Assembly: GCF_050947875.1 (NCBI RefSeq)
Contig: NW_027460291.1
Span: 28,457,589-28,521,588, forward strand
Source: Dermacentor variabilis
Taxonomy: Eukaryota > Arthropoda > Arachnida > Ixodida > Ixodidae
Reading direction: 5' to 3'
DNA length: 64,000 nt
The translations under genes and the position numbers were made by a program. Shown here one piece after another: positions 23,392-34,487 of this stretch. The first letter of the stretch is position 1; the number at the start of each line of letters is the position of its first letter. Below the pieces are notes generated by a model, which saw only the letters and a list, made by a program, of their open reading frames with translations, was not told the origin of the DNA and did no database searches.

Positions 23392-23665
23392 AGATACCAT
23401 TCGTGCTAATATTTATGCGGCTTCCTCATTCCAATGAACAAATATTGTAATAATTTTTGTTACTGAAGTTCTGTTCTCTTGTCCGAAATGCATGTAAGCT
23501 TTATATGTATTCATTTGTACTGAATATAACCGCTGATGTAACTGTGGGGTTAGAGACCTCTATCAGATCTTCGTGCCTTTAGTCCAAGTCTTCCCTCGCT
23601 CGGACGAGAAATAAAGTTCATTCATTCATTCATTCATTCATTCATTCATTCATTCATTCATTCAT
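23392..23665 (+). mobile_element. LINE 3' end with (ATTC)n tail
   Basis: Non-coding 3' UTR-like sequence ending GCTCGGACGAGAAATAAAGTT and about 12 ATTC units. AATAAA just before a short tandem tail is usual for CR1/Jockey-group LINE ends. Coding part absent. Confidence 0.55.
23617..23664. repeat. (ATTC)n microsatellite tail
   Basis: About 12 units, forming the tail of the LINE fragment. Confidence 0.95.
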
Positions 23666-24394
23666 TTACAGTACTGTACAGTAATATGGAGTGTTGCGCA
23701 ATGTTGAGCAGTATAATGAATAACGGCGCTTGCACAGGTGGTTTTGTAATGTAAGAGTTCGAGTGCGTGCTCTTGTCTGTGTGAAGACTTCACAGATTTC
23801 GAAGGATTGCTCGTAATATTTGTACATCCGCTGTATAAATTCAAATGGATGAAAGCCTTCAACATGGGAACTATAAAATTCCACTTGATATTAGTCGAAC
23901 ACAATTATCAAAATAGCCCACAGTCATCAAGACACACCTGTTTCAGACATCATGAATACAGCCTAGACATGTGATCTGAAATTTAGACAGCCCGATGGAA
24001 ATTTCTGTGTCTTCGCTGCTGCTTTCATTTCAAAACTAGGTTGCAGAGGTGACCAAAGCGCAAATGTTGCATAGTTTTATTGAAATGACAGGAGCACTGA
24101 CGGCTAGTTTTGACAATACTTCCAGAAGTTTTTTTTTGTTTGCAAGACTCCCTAATCTACCAGTATTCTTAAGTCTGACCAATAGATAAAGTTCAATCGT
24201 CATTTCAGAGAGTGCATGGCCTTGCTAGTAGAAAAATTTCAATTGAAATTCTGAACCCGTCGATGATTCATATAAGTCGATGATTCATATAATTTTCTTG
24301 TATAGCGTTTTTAAAGTTGACGTTTCTAATTATTTGGCTGAAATGTTTTTAATGACACTCAAAGCATTGTGTACAGTGACATTTGTAAAGAATT
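23666..24394. other. No recognisable gene
   Basis: No motif found. The duplicated block begins near 24395. Confidence 0.5.
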
Positions 24395-25315
24395 CTGCAA
24401 CAAGAAACTAGACCATGTCCAGTCAAATTTCAGGGTACTAATATGGCACAGAAGGGGTTAAATATGAAGTGAACAAGAAATAAACTCCTCATGTAATGGC
24501 TTTCTCATCAGTCTACGAGTCAAAATTTTCTTGAAACTTGAGAACTTGGACATTGCATTGTAAACGTTCTGAAGTGAAGAACTGTGCATTTAGCAAGTGC
24601 AGGGACTTTACTCGCTGACAGCAAATTACATTTACAGAAAAATTTGGCAAATTTCCACAGCAATTCATAATTAAACGTCAAGGCTGCTATTTTGAACTGC
24701 CATTCTGGTCACCGTGGTACAAAGGAGGCATGTGGAACACCCGCAAATATATTCCTTTCAATTTGCTTAAAACTTTCAATACTATTGCAGGCATTGACAT
24801 GTCTGAGTTGTTTCCACGTTTGATACAGAATATTACAAATCCTTATCGCCTATGCAAAAGCAAAAGCTGCAGGGATACAAGCGGCATATTTGCACTATCC
24901 ACTATAATTTTCTTGGATATAAGGTAACAGCACTTCAAGTATATAGTACACGGTTTCAAAGGAATGACAGAGAAGAAACAACAAAAGGTTTCATTTAGCA
25001 TGCCATATGTTGGGCTTTACTTGCGAACAGGGAACAAAAGTATTCGAACTGATAGAAAGCTGTCCTTACACGTTTCTCATGGCCTTCGAATTCCCAATCT
25101 GAATGACATATGGTCAGAAAAGAAACTGCCAGGTAAGAATCAAAGGCTCTGAATTATCTGCAACTTCAGTGAAGGCATTTATGCAGGTAGTGTTCCAGTG
25201 AGGGAAATTTTTTAGATACAGCGAATGAACAATAGATAGATCGCTACATAAGTAAAAGTTCAAAAGGGGAGCGCACTTGATTCTGCTTCTACCTACATGT
25301 AGAAGGAATAGTGTA

Positions 25316-25317
<2 letters not shown>

Positions 25318-25388
<71 letters not shown>
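25318..25388. repeat. (AT)n microsatellite
   Basis: About 35 AT units. The matching place in copy 2 (27890-27905) has only a short ATATACATGTATA, so it expanded after duplication. Confidence 0.95.
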
Positions 25389-25389
<1 letters not shown>

Positions 25390-25739
25390 CAGAAATAGTG
25401 TTGTGTTGGTTTGACAAATATCAAGATAGCAGTGCAAGAAAAATAAGCACCGTTGCCTGCTCCAAAAAACGCACGCGAGAAGATGTAGTGCATTAGCCTA
25501 AGGGTTCAACAGGAACCAAGCCTCTCTTCACCACGTTCAGGCGACCATTTCGAGCAAACCATGCCTAAGAACTGATCTGGATTAACACTGGGGTGCAAGA
25601 GGACCCCGACACTTGAGCAGAAGTACATACACAAAAGTGAAGTGCACGATAAACAAACCCAGAGTCTGTCAATGCTAGCTACGGTAATGTTATTCGACAG
25701 GTGTATAAGGATTGGCAAAATGGAAAAATTAAAACGTAC

Positions 25740-26054
25740 ATTTACGTCTGGTAACGGGAACATGGGAGCCTGTGGCAGCCCTCCGCAGAGCTTTCTTACC
25801 AAGTCTTGCGGCACAGGTGCAATCAAGCCGACAGATACCTGTACCTGGTTCCTTGTCTGCAATGGTTCCTCCCCTTCGTCATGCACGATGGGATTTCGAT
25901 TGTACATTCTCGTAGTTTTGAGTATTAGTGCAAGTGCTCCACTTGCCTCTTTGATTGAGCTACGGAACATTGCCATGGGGTTCATGTTCCCTCTAGCAGT
26001 AGCCACACCTGTGGAATTGCAGAGCAGCATGCATTTCCTGAGTCTGCTTGTCAA
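25740..26054 (-). pseudogene. Unassigned ORF remnant shared by both P copies (copy 1)
   Basis: The minus frame MAMFRSSIKEASGALALI, then RNPIVHDEGEEPL and APVPQDLV is open here and in the partner (28240-28528) over about 80 codons. Amino-acid identity is no better than nucleotide identity, so there is no sign of selection. I do not recognise the protein. It may be another exon of the NuSAP-like pseudogene, which lies on the same strand just upstream. Confidence 0.3.
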
Positions 26055-26149
26055 TCATGTTAAAAATTTTTAAGAAGGCAAGCTAAAAAGCTGAAAGCTA
26101 AAAAATATTTTCCAGAAATAAAAAATGGCTCAGTTGCACACAAAGCCCC

Positions 26150-26690
26150 TTTTCGCCACGAGCAAATATAGATCTCCAGTTGGATCCCACTTCGCCTAAT
26201 ATAGTGCGTGCCTGGTTCTGCCGTGCAGCCATGCGCTGGCTTGGCTCAATACACGCACGCACCGGCTCCCTCAGTGGCACAGTTTTTGATTTGCTGATGG
26301 TCAGCCTGGGAATCTGCGTTGCAGCTTTGGGGGTCTGCAGAACACCACCAGCACTGGCCTTAACGGCGAGGCGGGTTGTGCGCGATGTGGATTCGGTTGT
26401 CTGAAGGGTGTCTGACCAGCAGCGCCAGTGCCCAATAAGATGTTGCGGCGGCCAGCGCAGGCTACCACGGGCTTCGTTTGCAAACTCTGCCACGTGAAGC
26501 TTGGAGAAATTCGGAGTCTTCCTCATTTTGGATGCCGAAATTGGCACGGGGGTTTTCGCAGCCGCAGGACACTTTGGCGGCACCAAACCAACGGGCTTAG
26601 GCACTCGGCGCTGTAGCTTTGTCTGGGGCAAACATTACAGTATCGTCTTCTGCATCGACCAAGGTAATGTGAAATGAGCTGTCAAGACAA
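26150..26690 (-). pseudogene. NuSAP-like internal segment, copy 1, frameshifted
   Basis: Minus-strand codons read TLVDAEDDTVMFAPDKA, a Pro/Lys-rich stretch VPPKCPAAAKTPVPISASK, then RKTPNFSKLHVAEFA. The K-T-P-N-F-x-K-L-H-x-x-x-F pattern recalls a conserved motif of NuSAP proteins. A 2-bp difference from copy 2 just after AEFA changes frame here, and the reading frame also switches before PPKC, so the segment cannot be translated as one exon. Same strand and downstream order relative to the N-terminal-like exon at 32154-32305. Assignment is tentative. Confidence 0.35.
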
Positions 26691-28239
26691 ACACTCGGGC
26701 ATGTCGAGGCAAGCATAGAAGACTGTGGTTCTAATTGAAGGAGAAAGGTGTAGCGATATGCCGCTGTCACTAGGATGACAAGTTTAACCTGTATGGGTTT
26801 TTCAATAAGGAAGGTCCACATTTGAAGAGATATTCGCTCAGGTCCAAGGATCAAACCGCGCTCCAGCACCTTTCCGCTCTACCTTGAGTTAACCAGGAGG
26901 CTGGTAGATTGCAAAGGAAGGCCGAACTCAACTTCTCATTGCGCAGCGAGACTGAATATTGCAAATTCTGCAGAAATCCACGAGGTTAATGAAGTTCCCC
27001 CGGACCAGGATAAATTTTCCCTAACTATAAGGCATTCTTCCCAAGGAGCCGATAGACATCTTTGTGACTTGTACTGTTGGACAACTGCTGCAGCAAGAAA
27101 CTCGGCCATGTTTAATCGAATTTCAGGGTAGTAGTATGGCACAGAAGGTGTTAACTTTCTGAAGTTGAACAACGATCCATTTAGTAAGAACAGTGACTTT
27201 ACTTCGTGGCACCAAATTACATATACAGCAAAATGTGGCAACATTCCAGAGAAATTCATAATTACATGGCTAGGCTCCAACCTGAACTGCCATTATGGTC
27301 ATCATTGCACAAGGGAGGCATCTCGAACTCCCTGCAAATATATTCTTTTCAATTTTCTTAAAAGATTCAATGCTATTGAGGTCACTGACGTGTCTCAGTC
27401 TAACTCTACGTTTGATACAGAATATCACAAAAGCAAGAGGTACAGGGATACAAGCGACATATTTGCACTATCCATTTTAATTTTATTAGATAATGTAACA
27501 GCACTGAAAATATATCGTGCACAGTTTAAAAGCAATGACAGAGAAGAAACAACACAAGGTTTCATTTTGCATGCCATATGATAATCTTTACTTGCAAACC
27601 ACCGGGAACAAAAGAATTCGGACTGCTAGAAAGCTGTCCTTGCACCTTTTTCATGGCCTTAGAATTGCCAACCCTAATGACACATGGTACGAAAAAAACT
27701 ACCACATAATAATCAAAAGCATTGCAAAATGTACAACTTCAGGGGAGACCTTTATGCAGGTAATGTAGCTGTGAGTGAAATTCCTTATGTACACAGAATC
27801 AACAATATATAGATGGCCGCATGAGCAAAAGTTCAAAAGGGGCGTGCACTTGATTCTGCTGCTACCTACATGTAGAAGGAGTAGTGCAGCATATATACAT
27901 GTATATTTGAATCAAATATTGTGTTTTGGTGGTTTTACAAATATGAAGATAGCAGTGCAAGAAAAATAAGCACGGTAGTGTGCTCCCAAATACGCATGCA
28001 AGAAAATGTAGTGCATTAGCTGTGAGGTTCAATACAAACCAAGCCTCTGTGCAGCAGTTTCAGGCAACCATTGCGAGCAAACCATGCCTATGAACTGACC
28101 TGCATTAACGCTGGGGAGCAAGAGGACCTTAACGTTTGAGCAGAAGTACACACACAAAAATTAAGTGCACCATAAACAAGCCCAGAATCCGTCAATGCCA
28201 GCTGCAGTAATAATATTCGACAGGTGTATAAGAATTGGC

Positions 28240-28528
28240 AAAATGCAAAAAAACCTACATGTTCCACTGCTAACGAGAACATGGGACGATGTACCAACCC
28301 TCCGCAGAGCTGCCTTGCCAAGTCTTGCGGCACAGGTGGAATCAAGACTACAGGCGCCTGTACCTTGTTCCTTCTCCTTAATGGTTCTTCCCCTTCGCCA
28401 TGCACGATGGGATTTCGACTGTACGTGCTCGTAGCACTGAGTATTCGTGCAAGTGCTCCACTTGCAACTTTGATTGCGCTGCGGAACATTTCCATGGGAT
28501 GGCATGTTCCCACCAGCAGTGGCCACAC
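28240..28528 (-). pseudogene. Unassigned ORF remnant shared by both P copies (copy 2)
   Basis: Partner of 25740-26054: MEMFRSAIKVASGALARI, RNPIVHGEGEEPL and PPVPQDLARQL. Unrecognised. Confidence 0.3.
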
Positions 28529-28689
28529 CTGGGCAAGTGCAGAGCAGCATGCATTTCCTGATTCTGCCTGTCAAACATATTACAAAAATAATAAGGCAAG
28601 CTAAAAAACTAAAAGCTAAAAATATTTCCAAAATAAAGAATGGGTCAGTCGCACACAAGGCCCCTTTTCGCCACGAGCAAGTCAAAATA

Positions 28690-29160
28690 TCCCGTTGGAT
28701 CGCACTTTGCCTAGGATAGTGCGTGCCTGGTTCTGCCGTGCACCGATGCGCTGGCTCGGCTCAATAGATGCAGGCACCTACTCACTCAGTGGCACAGTTT
28801 TTGATTTGCTTATGGTCAGCCTGGTAATTCGCCGTGCAGCTTTGGGGGTCTAACAACACCACCAGCATTTGCCTTAACGGTGAGGCGGGGTATGCGCAAT
28901 GATTATTTGGGTGTCTGAAGTGAACGACCAGCAGCGCTAGTGCCCAATAAGGTGTTGCGACGGGCAGCGCAGTCTACCGTGGGCTTCGTTATGGCAAACT
29001 CTGCCGTGTGAAGCTTGGAGAAGGTCGGAGTCTTCCTTACTTTGGATGTCGAATTTGGCACGGGGGTTTTCGCAGCCGCAGGAGACTTTGGGTCACCACA
29101 CCCACGGGCCTAGGCGCTAGACTCGGCAGCTGTGTCTGGGGCGAACGTCACAGTATCATC
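28690..29160 (-). pseudogene. NuSAP-like internal segment, copy 2, with stops
   Basis: Minus frame reads SKVRKTPTFSKLHTAEFA, then TKPTVDCAARRNTLLG, with a stop further on after RSLQTPK. The frame is open past AEFA where copy 1 is shifted, so each copy carries its own damage. See 26150-26690. Confidence 0.35.
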
Positions 29161-30565
29161 TTCTGGAATGACCAAGGTAACGTGAAATGAGATGTGAATA
29201 CAAACACTCGGGCATGGCGAGGCAAGCATAGAAGACTGTAGATCTAATTGAAGGAGAAAGTTGTAGCGTTATGCCGCTGTCAGTTAATGACAAAGTTAAA
29301 TTTTAGGGTTTTTCAAAAAGGAACGTTCACAGTTGAACAATTATTCGCTCAGGGCCGAGGATCAATCCTCCCACCGACAATTTTCCACTCTACCATGAGT
29401 TAACGAGGAGGCGTGTAGATTGCAAAAGAAAGCGGAACTACTCATTGCGCAGGAAGACTGAATATTGCAATTTCTGCAGAAATCCACGAAGTGAATGAAG
29501 TTCCCCGGGACCAGGATCAATTGTCCTTACCTGTAAGTCATTCTTCCCAAGCAGTCGATATGGATCTTTGCAACATGTACTGTTGGACAACCGTTTCACG
29601 AAACATTCTCTTCCTCGTGCATCTTCCACGGAGTTGACGTGCTATATTTTAGCGATGGTGTTCCGATTCCCACTTTGCCAATTAGGGTGCACACACATAC
29701 TTAAATGAAGCGCACTCTCCTATGCGCTCTATTGAAATGCATTTGGTGCCAATTTTCTGACCTTGGAACCCTCATATTCCCCGATTACTGCCAGAGTTAG
29801 CAGATCATTGCAAAATATTAAAAATTAAACCAAGTAATGAGGTTTAATGTCCCAAGGCAGTACGCAGGCCTAATTCATTCAGGCTGCCTGGGGCTTCTTA
29901 ACACGCACCTAAATCTAGATATAAAAGCATTTTGGCACTTCACCCCCCTTCAGAATGTGGCTACTGTCGCCGGGAATAGCATGCACGACCTCATGCTCTG
30001 AAGAACACCACACCTCCCAAGCCACCATGACAGGCAATGCTAAACGTATGGAAGCAGATTAAAAACAGAATTTGCCAAGAACTGGCCGTACAGTTGTGTG
30101 CAGGAGTTCATGGCGATTTCATGTGGTGTATAATGTTGAAGGGCGAAATTACTCTCGTGCAGCACACAGGCAGTGCTCAATGACAAAAGGAAAATATACA
30201 CTATAATTTTGTGGCAACAAGTTCCACAAGATTAACCCACCCTCGGCTTTGCGAGCTGGTAAACATCCCAGGCTGACAGAGACACTCTTACGTACGCAGT
30301 CGGGCCCTGTCTGCGAAGGGTGCTCGCATCGGTTGATGGCAGAAGACAGACCGAGTTTATATGCTGCAGAAGACACACAGGCGAGAGCCGCAAGTGCGCG
30401 AGAGGGCAAACCCTCATCTATCGGTCTCTGTCTGGTGGCTCAGATGCTGGGGGCACCGAAGGATTCTCAGAACTGTACTCTGGGCGGGATCGCTTCCTCT
30501 TTCTGCTGCGTTTGTGCGTCACTTCTACACAACAACAGATACTGTTTTGCGTGTATAGTTTAAAT

Positions 30566-30804
30566 AAATGAGTTCAATTTTGCGGTTTTACATGCCAAAC
30601 GCAGAATCTGATTATGAGGCATTCCATAATGAAGCACTCCGGAATAATTTTCACCACCTGGGATTCCTTATCACACTGGCAATGCATAGTACACAGGCAT
30701 TTTTTTTTGCATTTGACCGAAATGTGGCCGCCGTCGCCGGGATTTGGTCCTGTGCGCTCGAGCTTAGTAGCGTAACGCCATAACCATTACACCACCACAG
30801 CAGT
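30566..30804 (-). mobile_element. tRNA-derived SINE (Ruka-like), orthologous to 1908-2153
   Basis: Minus-strand SINE with GCGGTTTTACATGCC tail and ATGTGGCCGCCGTCGCCGGG head region, ending CACCACCACAGCAG. It sits at the same position as the SINE in copy 1 and shares its unusual head ending, so it is the duplicated descendant of one insertion. Confidence 0.8.
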
Positions 30805-30959
30805 TACGCATAATAATTATAGTCTTGCCACACACAACACAGCTTTGAATAGAGTGCTTAAAGTTGGGCTGGTTGGCAAATGGTATTACGAGAGTAACAG
30901 CGCACGGGAAAGGACAAATTGGTTAAATCAGCACATTGTCTGTTCATTCCATTTGTCCT

Positions 30960-31163
30960 CCAACGGAGGCTAGTGGATCATTTAGCCTCCAACGGAGGCT
31001 GGTGGATCATGCCCGACGAGCAGCCACGCTCAGTGGTGCCCTGGAATAGGGGCGCCAACCATGCAGGCCGGAGATCGGCATCAACCAATAGAAGATGAAA
31101 ACATCGGGCCCGACCGCTGAATTACTCTTTCTAGGGCAATAATGTTTACTTCCTCCTCCTTCC
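30960..31163. mobile_element. 204-bp unclassified insertion with 12-bp target duplication
   Basis: TCCATTTGTCCT at 30948-30959 and 31164-31175 flanks sequence that is absent from the paralogous site near 2306. The insert starts with two direct copies of CCTCCAACGGAGGCT(A/G)GTGG, each with a CCTCC...GGAGG hairpin. Not recognised; duplication length suggests a retroposon. Confidence 0.6.
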
Positions 31164-32153
31164 TCCATTTGTCCTGCCCTCTGTGCTTCTGTATACTTCG
31201 ACTCTCAGAGTACTTCAACATTGAGTAATGCGAGCCACAGTGGGCTCTCACAGATGCTCGGCACATTAACGCTACAAACGGCTGAGTGTGGCATTCCACA
31301 TGTACGTACAATATCTGACTGCGCAAATAAGACACGTACTTCATCAGCCTGCATTGTTTTGACATTTTAAGGGAGGGAGGCCAGCACCTAAAGTAAGCGT
31401 CAGGTTTAGAGCACTCCGACAAAGAACAATGCATGGCTACGTGATCATCATTTCGAAGCTTTCGACAGATATGTACGCTTTAAATTATATTCACGTACGC
31501 AGGTGTTGTAACAGCAGGGTACCTCAATGAAGCTACTTCACAGCTTCAGTGCACAGTAGCTAGCTAGGAATCCAGTAACATTGTGCAATAATCGATAATG
31601 TATTGAGAAAATTCAACACACGAAAGAGAAGGTGCAAAGATGGATGTGTGGAGCGACAAGGAAAGTTCCTGGAATAAATGGCCTTCACCGAAAGTCATTG
31701 CAACCGAGGTTCAAGAAAGAATACAAACACGGTATGACCAGATTCTAGGGTCCTGTAGACAAGCAGGCGACTATAAAGCGACTGGGGTGCAAAGGTGGAA
31801 AGAATGCTAGCCAAGAAAGGGCTAGATAATTTTAGTAAACACGGAAACACCAGAGCCAACGTTTCACCGCGACCATTTTTACACTTTGCCCTCATCAGTA
31901 AAACGCTCCTGCGGATCAAGAGTCAATTCGTCAGGATTCAATTGTCGGAACACGCAGAAAGCTAGTCGGTAATAGCGGAAAGCCGTCTGTAACGAGTGCA
32001 GCCTGGCGCTCGGCGGGTCGACGTTGATGAAGCATCTCACACAACCGACTCCGCTGATTCAATGCGAATTCAATCTCACGCGATGTTTATACAGAACGTA
32101 AATGTGCTGAAACAAAAAACGAAAAAAAGAGAAAAGCAAAGAAAGAAACGCAC

Positions 32154-32305
32154 CTTTGCCCAAAGCCAGCCCACAGGCAACTGCCTGGCGGGTGAACTTG
32201 ACAACTTTGTGTTTCTTCAGGTTGTCCTTGTAGGTGTGCCGCAGCTCCCAGGCCAATGCTAGGAGCTCAACCTATTTCTTAGACTTGAGGTCCTTGATGT
32301 CAGGG
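32154..32305 (-). pseudogene. Decayed NuSAP-like N-terminal exon, copy 2
   Basis: Minus codons read DIKDLKSKK, an in-frame TAG where copy 1 has a Tyr codon, then VELLALAWELRHTYKDNLKK and HKVVKFTRQ, ending AAAG|GTGCG as a splice donor. Copy 1 has Tyr here and its stop elsewhere, so the common ancestor was open. Likely a duplicated gene fragment encoding a SAP-like DNA/RNA-binding start. Confidence 0.4.
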
Positions 32306-32663
32306 TTGTTTTACGCCTTCGATGATGGAAAGAGCTGCAGCAAAACTTCGCGGAGAACTGCGCCGAAATTTAAAGGCCGGCGCTGGGTGCACGCACGTGG
32401 TAGCAGACGACCCCAAGTGGAGTCCGCTGCTGCCGCGCATGTTGTAACCAAAACAAAGGCTAATATAAAACACAAAAAATGATAATATTATTGTTTTATG
32501 GTTAAGTAGACTACGTTTAAATAGATAAAACATCACTTGATGCCTCGTTTTAAAATCGAAAATGACTGTCGATGCCTACACGCACGCAACGCAGTGGCTG
32601 CAGTGCGAGGATCCCGGTGGTTACTTGTGGCTTTGTAGTGTGTGCTGTAGTACTGGAGCATTG

Positions 32664-34487
32664 TCAGGGGCGTAGCTAGGGGGGCTGGGGCTTATGGGAC
32701 TTCAGCCCCCCCCTTCAAAATATTTTCTTGCTGTCCATGCACCGCTGATCAAAGCAACCCCCGGCGCCGGAAATAATTCTGGATTTTGTCTAGAATGTCT
32801 TTTTCACGCTCGACAAAACATTTCACCGCGAACATTGGGAACTCGGGCGTGATTTTGCGACAACGCCCATGCACCAGGAGTTACATAGCGCAAGCAGCCC
32901 CATCCGAACACAAAGTTTCAAGGGCGTTTTGATGGCGAACGGGCTCGCCGTGGCATCTCGCCGAGGCTGCGGAATCTATGGAGCGCATGGATGTCAATTC
33001 CGAATATTTATGGCTATAAAGTTCTCATAATTTTTTATGTGAAACGTGCATTGCCATTTTCAAAGTTGTGCTTTCGATTTTAAATTGCGGAACTTTGTTG
33101 GTTTAATGCTGTTACCTTAGGCACATTTGGCGCCTAAGGTGTATTGATATTTTTAAAGTCGTACATCGGAACATACAACAAGGCAAGCCAAATCAACACA
33201 CTATCAGACAAGTTGACAAAGCAAGCAGCGAGGTCCGATGAGACGAAGCGTTGAGGGGGTTCATTTGTGCCGCCATCTCACACAAAAAATATCAAGATTT
33301 TTTTTCACCTACCACAAAGCATCCATGTCAAGACACTAAAGCCAGCAAAGGTAGCTGCGTTCTTATCTATTGTTTCTACTTTGACTTTTATTCACAACGA
33401 CACATTGAACCTCTTCAGTTTTTTCGTTCGCGCTACCCTACACGCGGGCTGCCAGAGCCAGCCAGAGCGCATGCGTTTTTCTCATGTTGCCCCGACCACC
33501 GTGCGGCGCAGTTCGGTGCACGTTCGGTTTTCTCTGGCCGAGTAGATTTTCACCTAGCAGAGTTTTGTACGCTTTCTGGCTAGCAGACGAGAAAAGGGAA
33601 CAATGGTCACTCGCTGTCATCACTGGGGGCACTCGACGAATTGCACCGCGTTCGCTTGAAAGTAAGATCTCCAGAAAATCTTGTCTAGCCGCTGTAGGAT
33701 ACCGAGCAGTATGCGCATGGTTCTCGGTGGACCAAACGTCTCACGTTTGGTCCACCGGTAGTGGACCACATTAGGTAGCCACATTAGGGGCCCAAAGTAG
33801 GCATTCGATTGTGGAGATACTTAGCGTTTCTTCAGTTCGGTGCCACGCCCCACAGAAGGAAAAAAAAGACATTGTTGTGGCGCAGCGATTTATCGCATGG
33901 TGAAAGTTCGTTTTCGTTACTTCTTTTGCGGAAAGCAAAGCGATGGGCCAAGGGACGCTTCACTTGCCGGATGCTCTTATTATATTATTCAATTATACGG
34001 ACGCTACGGGCACATTCCTGTCGTCGCTGTCGCCCTCACGTTCCGTATAAAGTCTAAAGGCGATAACATCGGGACCGCGCACCCCATACTGTATATGCGA
34101 GTGAAAGCGTAGGGGTGGTGGTGGCATGGGTGAGCTGACGATGGTGGCTCAGTCTTGTGTGCGCAAAGGAGAAAAGCGGAGAGCAAGCGCGCCACCTTCC
34201 GTCGCGCGCGGTACATTGGGGGGAGTGGATGGAATGGGGGCGGGATCTAGGGTTCCGTGAATCTGTGATTGCGCAACATGCTTATATGCCTTATTAGATG
34301 CATTATATACAGGGACATTTTCTTAGATACGTAGATTTATTGGAGACTTACACGTATATTTAAATATCTTGTTGTTAGGTTTTGTGTATACGTGCAGCGA
34401 ACTTTGTTTCCAGTGACATTTTTTTCCCTTTATCAGTCTGTATCTTCGCATTTGTATATTCCATCGTATGTTCGCATTTCTAATGTA
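32664..34487. other. No recognisable gene; possible transposon end and a hairpin
   Basis: Begins CAGGGGCGTAGCTAGG exactly where the duplication stops, which looks like a DNA-transposon terminus, but I find no matching inverted end. ORFs up to 110 codons (33251-33583) show no motif. A perfect hairpin lies at 33725-33757. 34100-34260 is GC-rich and unassigned. Confidence 0.4.
33725..33757. repeat. Perfect 15-bp hairpin with 3-nt loop
   Basis: CGGTGGACCAAACGT, loop CTC, then ACGTTTGGTCCACCG. The GTGGACCA sequence recurs at 33761. Function unknown. Confidence 0.8.

Larger units (their letters stand above)
24395..27085. repeat. Tandem segmental duplication, block P copy 1
   Basis: Matches 27090-29600 from the GCAACAAGAAACTAGACCATG opening onward. 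Shared landmarks are the CTACATGTAGAAGGA motif (25297/27868), the ORF pair near 25740/28240 and the NuSAP-like segment near 26500/29010. Identity by eye about 80-85 percent. Confidence 0.8.
27086..29600. repeat. Tandem segmental duplication, block P copy 2
   Basis: Directly follows copy 1 in the same orientation. It ends in the 160-bp junction sequence (29450-29610) that also occurs at 770-930 and 26940-27085, then passes into the block shared with 930-3875. Confidence 0.8.
29601..32663. repeat. Segmental duplication, block Q copy 2 (partner 930-3875)
   Basis: Collinear with the left end of the window, including the SINE and the N-terminal-like exon. Differs by a 204-bp insertion at 30960-31163 and a shorter AAAG tract. 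The match stops at about 32663, where CAGGGGCGTAGC begins. Confidence 0.8.

Noticed and set aside
25114..25493. Minus ORFs around the AT tract
   Set aside because: Same microsatellite artefact.
33251..33774. Overlapping ORFs of 90-110 codons
   Set aside because: No motif, no splice or codon support, mutually overlapping frames.
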